This document shows, in pieces, positions 39,001 to 47,489 of a stretch of DNA of 64,000 nt. Below the pieces are notes generated by a model. The model had not been told where the DNA came from. It did not search any database and saw nothing but the letters and a program-made list of their open reading frames with translations. The stretch is taken from contig OX639973.1 of assembly GCA_951828385.1 (NCBI GenBank), positions 310,001 to 374,000 on the forward strand, in the 5' to 3' direction. Each line of letters begins with the position of its first letter. The stretch's first letter is position 1. Both the position numbers and the translations under genes were made by a program. This stretch comes from an uncultured Poribacteria bacterium (GTDB lineage Bacteria; Poribacteria; WGA-4E; WGA-3G).

Positions 39001-42000
39001 TCTCTATCGCCTCGGACAAAAAGAGGCATGTTTCGATTCCATACTGGTTCGATTAAAAGTATTGACATTTTGGAAAATGTCCCACGCTAAAACAGGTTTC
39101 GATTCCATACTGGTTCGATTAAAAGCCGGGTGAAGTCGTTTTAAAGGATCCGAAGATACTTGTTTCGATTCCATACTGGTTCGATTAAAAGGAGATTTTC
39201 ATTATGGGTCTTACCATGCAAATAAACTAGTTTCGATTCCATACTGGTTCGATTAAAAGCGGATTCTGCCCAAATTTCACGCTGGTAACCACCGCTGTTT
39301 CGATTCCATACTGGTTCGATTAAAAGGCGTCTATTGATATATCGAACCTTGAAGTATCGTTCCGTGGTTTCGATTCCATACTGGTTCGATTAAAAGCTCA
39401 CCAACCATAGTTGCACACCTCTCTATCCTGAGTTTCGATTCCATACTGGTTCGATTAAAAGCAGTCACACGCGAACCCGATGTAGGAAACGCTCGAAGTT
39501 TCGATTCCATACTGGTTCGATTAAAAGTCGCCTGTTCGAGTTCGTGGTTCGCCAGTATAATTCCGCGTTTCGATTCCATACTGGTTCGATTAAAAGGTTC
39601 CTCTCTCTCGCCTTTGGCAGTCAAACGCTGCGTGTTTCGATTCCATACTGGTTCGATTAAAAGACGCTTGACGAAGTTCATTACGAGGTAGTCTGCTGTG
39701 TTTCGATTCCATACTGGTTCGATTAAAAGGCGGGACTTTCCTTGCTTTCGCCATCTGTGGCTGTTGTTTCGATTCCATACTGGTTCGATTAAAAGGCTGA
39801 ATCATTAGAAGGATAACACCACCGGATAGCGGTTTCGATTCCATACTGGTTCGATTAAAAGGTTGACAGTCTCCGACAGAGACGCTGAGAACCGACGTTT
39901 CGATTCCATACTGGTTCGATTAAAAGCAGTATCCGTTCCGCTTGCTCGGTGCTAATACCTACTGCTGTTTCGATTCCATACTGGTTCGATTAAAAGTCGT
40001 GCTGGTGTCCATTAGGGGTTCTCCTTATACTTGCGTTTCGATTCCATACTGGTTCGATTAAAAGACAAAACCTTCTGCGGTTTTTGTGAGCAGTATCTGT
40101 GTTTCGATTCCATACTGGTTCGATTAAAAGTTTTGCTAACCTCTTTCCCCTACTCCCTCACAAGTGAGTTTCGATTCCATACTGGTTCGATTAAAAGTTC
40201 CAACCCTTTGCCACCCCTCAGACAAAGTACTACAGTTTCGATTCCATACTGGTTCGATTAAAAGAAAGAGCAGAGGGATGCCCTCGAAGATTTACTCGAA
40301 GGTTTCGATTCCATACTGGTTCGATTAAAAGTTATTAAGTTGGGAAAGTAGTTTACCTGTCGGACACGAGTTTCGATTCCATACTGGTTCGATTAAAAGC
40401 AGCAAAGGGACAAAACAACAAAACATCGAATCTTTCGTTTCGATTCCATACTGGTTCGATTAAAAGCGAAAACCCGATAAGTCGTGAGGCTTGCATCTTC
40501 GGTTTCGATTCCATACTGGTTCGATTAAAAGCAAGACCTTTTGCGGCTTTTGCGATCAGTATGTATGTTTCGATTCCATACTGGTTCGATTAAAAGATTC
40601 TTCTGCGTATTCACCCCCCTCTCCCTATACATGTTTCGATTCCATACTGGTTCGATTAAAAGCAAATTTCAAACGCAATGCACGAATCGCATCTCAGGGT
40701 TTCGATTCCATACTGGTTCGATTAAAAGCAACGAACGGATGCCATATCCGAAAGGTGTATCTATACGGTTTCGATTCCATACTGGTTCGATTAAAAGCTT
40801 TCGCAGAGGTTATCCTATCTCTAACGCCTAACGAGTTTCGATTCCATACTGGTTCGATTAAAAGAAAGACGATCGATTCTCTGTCACAGAAAGTTGCCGA
40901 CTGTTTCGATTCCATACTGGTTCGATTAAAAGCTGGATACCTAACCCGTATTTATAAATGGCTTTGGCATGTTTCGATTCCATACTGGTTCGATTAAAAG
41001 ACCCGGACGAACCGGATCATTACCTGAAACAACGCGGTTTCGATTCCATACTGGTTCGATTAAAAGCATAACACTCCAGAGGGAGCGTACATTACAATGA
41101 AGTTTCGATTCCATACTGGTTCGATTAAAAGGTTGTGGTGGTATTTCGCCTGTGGTAACTCTTTTGAAGTTTCGATTCCATACTGGTTCGATTAAAAGAT
41201 CTCACCACATTTATCACATTCATACTTTTCAAAGTTTCGATTCCATACTGGTTCGATTAAAAGACCCACAGGAGATTAAATGAAAAGCCCATTTGTTTCG
41301 TTTCGATTCCATACTGGTTCGATTAAAAGTCGTTTTGTAGGTCTGCCCGTCGAGGTTTAGCCCTTTAGTTTCGATTCCATACTGGTTCGATTAAAAGCTT
41401 GTTGGGTTGGGGTGAGTCCTCTGCATTTTACGTTTCGATTCCATACTGGTTCGATTAAAAGGAAGGTGGAGAATTCCACACTTACATCCAGAAGCAAAGT
41501 TTCGATTCCATACTGGTTCGATTAAAAGCAAAGGCAAGACATACACCGAGAACGCTTGGTTTACGTTTCGATTCCATACTGGTTCGATTAAAAGGACACG
41601 TCAAAAGTAAGTTCGGCGTGCGCCTTGCCGGTTTCGATTCCATACTGGTTCGATTAAAAGATGCGATCCTCCTTAGCACAAACACCACACAGCCCATGTT
41701 TCGATTCCATACTGGTTCGATTAAAAGTTTTAGGAACTGTAGTTTCCGCACGATATTCAGTTGTTTCGATTCCATACTGGTTCGATTAAAAGATTTTGCG
41801 ACAATCATACCCCGTATTATAGAGATACACGTTTCGATTCCATACTGGTTCGATTAAAAGAAACGCCTAAAATTGTGGTATAATATATGTATAATAAGTT
41901 TCGATTCCATACTGGTTCGATTAAAAGCTGTGAGTTATGGGCAGGTTTTTAACGCCTGCCCTGCGTTTCGATTCCATACTGGTTCGATTAAAAGGATGGA

Positions 42001-45000
42001 TTAACCAACGCTGCCGCCGCCGCTTTTGGCAGTTTCGATTCCATACTGGTTCGATTAAAAGTCTACACAAGCGATCCGTATTGACTTCTCGTCAATTGGT
42101 TTCGATTCCATACTGGTTCGATTAAAAGCATCGAGGCACTGCGCGACCTAATGGCTAATATTAAGTTTCGATTCCATACTGGTTCGATTAAAAGTTTGAC
42201 CAGCAGTTTGTTATCCCATTGAAGGAAACAAAGTTTCGATTCCATACTGGTTCGATTAAAAGATTAGAATTGACGAAGTGACAGATTTGAAACCAACGAG
42301 TTTCGATTCCATACTGGTTCGATTAAAAGTGAGAAAAACCGTTTTCACAGAGCGATCAAGCAATAGTTTCGATTCCATACTGGTTCGATTAAAAGAACAA
42401 GATTATTAACATCTTGTCTGAATCCCTTCTGTTTCGATTCCATACTGGTTCGATTAAAAGGGTTCTACGCCACCCATCTCGGTGGGTTCGATGGGTGTTT
42501 CGATTCCATACTGGTTCGATTAAAAGTGCTTTACGCATACGACCCGACGGACGCAACTCAACAGTTTCGATTCCATACTGGTTCGATTAAAAGGAGCCTC
42601 GACACCGACAGCAAACTGTGCAAGATATAGTTTCGATTCCATACTGGTTCGATTAAAAGCATCGGGTTTCTCCGTTGTTATGCGCGCCTTGTTGTGTTTC
42701 GATTCCATACTGGTTCGATTAAAAGCACCCCACCCCGAAAATCCCTCTTTGCGACCCACATCTAAGTTTCGATTCCATACTGGTTCGATTAAAAGACGAG
42801 ATCATCAACGAGTAATCAACCTAACATAACCGAGTTTCGATTCCATACTGGTTCGATTAAAAGGATAATGTATCGGAGGGTTGTAAGCCCCATGTTCATT
42901 GGTTTCGATTCCATACTGGTTCGATTAAAAGATTATGTTCGTTTAAACGCATAATCGCATTTTAGCAGTTTCGATTCCATACTGGTTCGATTAAAAGGTT
43001 TTCTCCTATGAAGTCTAACACGAGACTTATGTGTTTCGATTCCATACTGGTTCGATTAAAAGTTTTGATGACAGCTCTGCTGAATACTACGAGCAAAGTT
43101 TCGATTCCATACTGGTTCGATTAAAAGCTTTTTTTCCTTATTTTTATCGACTAATTCTATCGTCGTTTCGATTCCATACTGGTTCGATTAAAAGAAGGTA
43201 CGGTTACAGCGTTTCGAGTTCTGCGGCCCAGTTTCGATTCCATACTGGTTCGATTAAAAGTCAGTCCAAACGAGAACGTGGTAGTCAAGCGATTAGAGTT
43301 TCGATTCCATACTGGTTCGATTAAAAGCAAAGCACCTCGTCACCTTCAGCGCAAACATCTGAGTTTCGATTCCATACTGGTTCGATTAAAAGGGTACGTG
43401 TGTGCATCCTGATGACCAGTCTTTAATTGTTTCGATTCCATACTGGTTCGATTAAAAGCTTAAACGAAGCGAAACGCGTTGAATATACCTGCACATGTGT
43501 TTCGATTCCATACTGGTTCGATTAAAAGAGTGTGCATCGTTGCACCCGCTGGCATGAAGAACGTCGTTTCGATTCCATACTGGTTCGATTAAAAGTTCGC
43601 CGCCAATGCGACCGACTCGCCCGCATCTTCGTTTCGATTCCATACTGGTTCGATTAAAAGATTCTCGAAAGGAATTTACTATGGAAAAGCAAGCGTTATG
43701 TTTCGATTCCATACTGGTTCGATTAAAAGCTTCGGATTTGAGTACGGCTGCGCTGAATGCGATTCGTTTCGATTCCATACTGGTTCGATTAAAAGCGGAT
43801 TATCACGCCAAAAGCCAAAGATAGACTTCCGCGTTTCGATTCCATACTGGTTCGATTAAAAGGAGAAAATATTGAAATTCCCCGTGCGTGACTTTATGCT
43901 GTTTCGATTCCATACTGGTTCGATTAAAAGGGTATTATCGAAATACTTAATTGAGGAGACAACGAGTTTCGATTCCATACTGGTTCGATTAAAAGGCAAC
44001 AGTAACCTTTTTTGATAAAGATAAAGAGGAAATGTGTTTCGATTCCATACTGGTTCGATTAAAAGGGCTTCCATATTCATTAATAAGCATTTCTACCCGC
44101 TTGTTTCGATTCCATACTGGTTCGATTAAAAGGGTGCGAAAGCGAGACTGACACAAGAAGCGAAGAAAGCGTTTCGATTCCATACTGGTTCGATTAAAAG
44201 TCTAACACAGAGAAAGTTCTGTTTGAAATCAAAAAGTTTCGATTCCATACTGGTTCGATTAAAAGCAAATATCGTCTATTCCCGATTTCGAGGAAGTCTG
44301 TCGTTTCGATTCCATACTGGTTCGATTAAAAGGAATTCGTCTACTGTTGCGTCTTATGTCGTGCGAAAGTTTCGATTCCATACTGGTTCGATTAAAAGAC
44401 TAAAATACTTGAAGGGTCTAAATGTTTTACGGCTGTTTCGATTCCATACTGGTTCGATTAAAAGCAACAACATCCAAGCCACACCCGAACTCGTAGACAG
44501 GTTTCGATTCCATACTGGTTCGATTAAAAGTCAAAAGCGAAGTTATCAGCATTCTCGGTTTAGATGGTTTCGATTCCATACTGGTTCGATTAAAAGCGAA
44601 AGCATGGAAACGCAAATTGGGCGCGTTATTTCGTTTCGATTCCATACTGGTTCGATTAAAAGTCGGACGGCGTGTCGGACGGATATTGTCAAGGTAAGTT
44701 TCGATTCCATACTGGTTCGATTAAAAGGTTAACAGATGATTCTGTTTTACCTCGCTATCTGCTCGGTTTCGATTCCATACTGGTTCGATTAAAAGAACGG
44801 AAGTCAATCTTGGGTGGACTTCGGTAAACGCGTTTCGATTCCATACTGGTTCGATTAAAAGCTTCATAAGTAGCATACTAACAAGGAAGGTTTTTATTAG
44901 TTTCGATTCCATACTGGTTCGATTAAAAGAGTTTAACACGAATATAACAGGATACAACCGCTCACGTTTCGATTCCATACTGGTTCGATTAAAAGTTAAC

Positions 45001-45195
45001 ACTTTTGAAAAGGAACTCCGAAAAGATGTCAGTTTCGATTCCATACTGGTTCGATTAAAAGTCAACCCACGCTTGGAATGCACGCACTGGAAAAGTGTTT
45101 CGATTCCATACTGGTTCGATTAAAAGAAGTAGCTCCGAAAGCCGAACATGATGTGCCTCTGTGAAGTTTCGATTCCATACTGGTTCGATTAAAAG
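27042..45195 (-). CRISPR. CRISPR array, 273 repeats and 272 spacers
   Basis: The repeat is 30 nt, on the plus strand beginning GTTTCGATTCC and ending CGATTAAAAG. Spacers are mostly 35-39 nt, so a unit averages 66.6 bp. I counted 273 repeats by hand (an error of one or two is possible). The crRNA strand is the minus strand: the repeat then ends GGAATCGAAAC, resembling the usual ATTGAAAC handle, and a consensus promoter lies at the right end. Repeats 1-4, 8 and 26 from the left read GTTTCTATTCC, repeat 9 (27573) has ATTCTATACT, and the repeat at 38364 begins ATTTC. All others I read are identical. The variants cluster at the left, the old trailer end. The array belongs to the type I-B cas operon on its right. 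Confidence 0.98.
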
Positions 45196-45217
45196 GCTTT
45201 ATGAAAACCGTTAATAT

Positions 45218-45247
45218 ATTATACGCGATCCTTGTGGGACGTGTCAA
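45218..45247 (-). promoter_or_regulatory. Consensus promoter of the CRISPR array
   Basis: On the minus strand TTGACA (45242-45247), 18 nt, TATAAT (45218-45223). Transcription would start near 45211, about 15 nt before the first repeat (45195). Both boxes are perfect sigma-70 consensus, so pre-crRNA transcription is probably strong. Confidence 0.85.
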
Positions 45248-45283
45248 GTTAATTTTTAGGATTGCGATTTTTCGGGTTGTGTT

Positions 45284-45327
45284 GCTGTCAACCTCCGGTT
45301 GTGCAAATTCTCTGGGAGGTTGACAGC
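45284..45327. promoter_or_regulatory. Leader inverted repeat
   Basis: GCTGTCAACCTCC (45284-45296) and GGAGGTTGACAGC (45315-45327) are perfect inverted copies with an 18-nt loop. A third, direct copy GAGGTCGACAGCA is at 45407-45419. They lie upstream of the -35 box, within the leader, and could bind a regulator or an adaptation factor. No T-run follows, so a terminator for cas2 is less likely. Confidence 0.55.
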
Positions 45328-45452
45328 ATCAGATAGGACCTGGGTTTAGAACGGTAATTGCCTGAAATTTGCGTACTTGTCCCCCGCCGAAAATGGATAT
45401 TTGGGTGAGGTCGACAGCAAATAGTCTATCTACATTTTCTCGGAAGGCGTGC

Positions 45453-45716
45453 CTACAATAGGTTTGTCGCGGGATTTTTATCTATCCCCATAACCTCCTT
45501 ATTCATCCAGCGTGCGTCGCGAAGTTGGTAGATGATGATGGAATCTTTTTCTGGATCAGTGATGGCTGCTAATCCTGATTTGACACGAGCGAATTGTGCT
45601 TTGGTTAATTGTCCTTCAAAGACGGAGTTCTGAACCCAGTTGAGATGTTGCCGGAGATATTTGCATACTTTTGCGACGCGTTTGACTTCGATATCGTAGA
45701 CGAGAATGATGTACAT
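45453..45716 (-). CDS. cas2: CRISPR-associated endonuclease Cas2
   Basis: An 87-residue protein starting MYIILVYDIEVKRVAKVCKY. The ferredoxin-like fold begins with a beta strand ending in the metal-site Asp (VYDI). NWVQNSVFEGQLTKAQF is the typical second motif. With Cas1 it forms the spacer-integration complex. The start at 45716 is fixed by a near-perfect ribosome site (AAAGGAGGT, 7 nt before ATG). An upstream in-frame extension is made of tandem repeats and is not protein. It is the last gene of the cas operon, next to the leader, and the 185-bp gap to cas1 holds a 41-42 bp tandem repeat. Confidence 0.95.
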   Translation of the reverse strand: MYIILVYDIEVKRVAKVCKYLRQHLNWVQNSVFEGQLTKAQFARVKSGLAAITDPEKDSIIIYQLRDARWMNKEVMGIDKNPATNLL

Positions 45717-45744
45717 TGTGGGTACCTCCTTTCGGTATCCTGAC

Positions 45745-45850
45745 GGGCGAGGAGACCTCGCCCCTGCGATTCGGGGTATATCATCGGATGAGGAGACCTC
45801 GCCCCTACGATTCGGGGTTATATTTTCGGGCGAGGAGACCTTGAAGAAAC
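45745..45850. repeat. Tandem repeat with palindromes between cas1 and cas2
   Basis: About two and a half units of 41-42 bp, each carrying GAGGAGACCTCGCCCCT and a CGATTCGGGGT phrase. The first contains the perfect hairpin GGGCGAGG-AGA-CCTCGCCC (45745-45763). It resembles dispersed repeats of this genome rather than a cas element. The hairpins could reduce transcription into cas2. Confidence 0.75.
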
Positions 45851-45901
45851 ACCCAAGCAAAAACCCCCTACGAATAGAGCAGCGTTTATTGAAACTCGTA
45901 T

Positions 45902-46897
45902 CTACCACCACGGTCGGAGTGCCTGATAGGTTTCCATTTCAACGAGATGTTTTATGAGTTTGTAACACTCTAATCGGATGAGTCGTTGATAGGAGACGTG
46001 CCGTTTTAACCGCCGATGTGATATGGTCTGTTTGAGTTGTTCGTCGAATTCGGCGATAAATAGTTTGCGTCCGCTTTCGTTGAGGTAGCAGCCATCAACA
46101 TTTGTCTCGAAATGCTTTGATTCATCGAGCTGCCGCCGGTTGAATAGGCGGAAGATGATACGGTCAATAATGAGTGGCTTGAATATTTCGGCGAGATCGA
46201 GGCTGAGTGAGAAGCGTCGGTCACCGGGCTCGTGGAGAAAACTGATCGTTGGGTTGAGTTGCGTGCGATAAATTTCGGTGAGGCACGCGGCATACATCAT
46301 TGAATTTCCGAAGGAGATGAGCGCGTTAATGGGATTATCAGGTGGACGACGAACACGCTTCTCTAACGGTGTTTTTAGGGTCAAGATGGTGTTGAATGCA
46401 GTGTAATAGAGGTCTCGGATAGAGCCTTCGTATCCCATCAACTCGTTTGTGTTCTTGGCATTTCGGCTTTCAGCGAGGATGGTCTCAATCGCCTCAATTT
46501 GTGCGGTGCAATCCTTATCACGGTTGGTGTGATAGCGTAGGATTCGGAGCATGTTGAAGACGGCAGACTCAACGAACTCGTGTGCGATGGTCATGCGTTT
46601 GGCTGGTTTTTCATAGTGCTGTACCTGTTTGACGAGTAGGGAGCCAGAGTTTAGATATTCACGAGGATAGTAACTGCCGGAATAGTACCCGTAATAATTG
46701 AATACGTGGAACGCTATTTTCTTTTGTGCGAGGAAGTTGAGCAGTTTGGTGTTGAGGTCCAGTTCGCCGTAGAAGTAGAGTGCGTCGATGTCCTCGACGG
46801 GGATGGGTATGCGTGAGGCTGCTTCTGGTTCGAGGTAAATCGTGTTGTCTTTCCGGCGGAGTCTGCCGGGCTGCGTGATGTAGTAGTTGCGGGACAT
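45902..46897 (-). CDS. cas1: CRISPR-associated integrase Cas1
   Basis: A 331-residue Cas1. Catalytic residues are visible: Glu157 in GYEGSIRDLYY, His222 in SFLHEPGDRRFSLSLDLAE, and Asp234/Glu237 in the same stretch. The start MSRNYYITQPGRLRRKDNTI is the usual N terminus of the I-B type. ATG at 46897 is chosen because GGAGG lies 10 nt upstream; the ATG at 46915 overlaps that site. It catalyses spacer insertion at the leader end. It is 55 bp after cas4 and part of the cas operon. Confidence 0.96.
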   Translation of the reverse strand: MSRNYYITQPGRLRRKDNTIYLEPEAASRIPIPVEDIDALYFYGELDLNTKLLNFLAQKKIAFHVFNYYGYYSGSYYPREYLNSGSLLVKQVQHYEKPAKRMTIAHEFVESAVFNMLRILRYHTNRDKDCTAQIEAIETILAESRNAKNTNELMGYEGSIRDLYYTAFNTILTLKTPLEKRVRRPPDNPINALISFGNSMMYAACLTEIYRTQLNPTISFLHEPGDRRFSLSLDLAEIFKPLIIDRIIFRLFNRRQLDESKHFETNVDGCYLNESGRKLFIAEFDEQLKQTISHRRLKRHVSYQRLIRLECYKLIKHLVEMETYQALRPWW

Positions 46898-46952
46898 AAT
46901 TGGTTTTCCTCCCATGGTTGGCTTACGGCACGGCGGAGCGTGCCTGCTACCT

Positions 46953-47462
46953 TTAACTCCAGCAGAGCTCCTGATAACTACAAGACTTGCAGATTTTCAT
47001 ATAATCAGCATGCGGTGGCGTTGGCAATGCCGCTATTTCGCCGACTTTTTCAATGGCGGTTTCGATTTCCTGTTCTCTTTCGGGTGTGAGTTGCACTTCG
47101 GTGGTACGTCTTTGGCGCGGGTAGTTGATAACGCCTTTCCTATTAGTTACGCCTTTTTGTTTGAGGAGATAGAGGTAATAGCAGAGCTGCATGATGTGTG
47201 CGGTCTCCATTGCGGGGCCGGATTTGATGTCGTGGAGAACGCCGTGTTTGTCAACGAAGTCTATCTTTACAAGATTGTCAATGTCCCATTCTCTACGTTT
47301 TTCGCGTGGATAACTTTCGTCGTGGAGGAGTTGTCCGAGGTCAACGCGTTCGGAGGTATGCTCCATTTCGAGATGGTTTTGGTAGAACCAAAGTTTACGC
47401 GTGCAAATATAGAGGTAGTTAATGGCGGTGCCGGTGATGTTGGGGGCGTTTGAGTTTTGCAT
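46953..47462 (-). CDS. cas4: CRISPR-associated exonuclease Cas4
   Basis: A 169-residue Cas4 that helps Cas1-Cas2 choose and trim prespacers with the right PAM. The four Fe-S cysteines are Cys20 (LYICTRKLWFY), Cys158, Cys161 and Cys167 (CKSCSYQELC). The RecB-like nuclease core shows HDESY, VKIDFVDKHG and HDIKSG, the last in the place of the usual E-x-K motif. AAGGAG precedes the start. It is 27 bp after cas3. Confidence 0.93.
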   Translation of the reverse strand: MQNSNAPNITGTAINYLYICTRKLWFYQNHLEMEHTSERVDLGQLLHDESYPREKRREWDIDNLVKIDFVDKHGVLHDIKSGPAMETAHIMQLCYYLYLLKQKGVTNRKGVINYPRQRRTTEVQLTPEREQEIETAIEKVGEIAALPTPPHADYMKICKSCSYQELCWS

Positions 47463-47489
47463 GGTTGGTGTCTCCTTTGGTTTATGTTG

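Noticed and set aside
33257-42833. Spacers 33257-33291 and 42796-42833 as a fourth homologous pair
   Set aside because: They share only about 17 nt at one end (CAACCTAACAYAACCGA). Suggestive, but weaker than the three pairs reported.
27042-45195. Many reading frames of 60-170 codons on both strands inside the array, with recurring peptides such as FDSILVRLK, RFHTGSIK, LLIEPVWNRN and AFNRTSMESK
   Set aside because: They are translations of the CRISPR repeat, which lacks stops in several frames. They have no ribosome sites and no conserved protein content.
45284-45327. Leader inverted repeat as terminator of the cas operon
   Set aside because: No T-run follows on the minus strand, and a third direct copy of the motif suggests a binding site instead. 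Kept as a regulatory site.
45717-45911. N-terminal extension of Cas2
   Set aside because: It covers the tandem repeat, and a near-perfect ribosome site precedes ATG at 45716.
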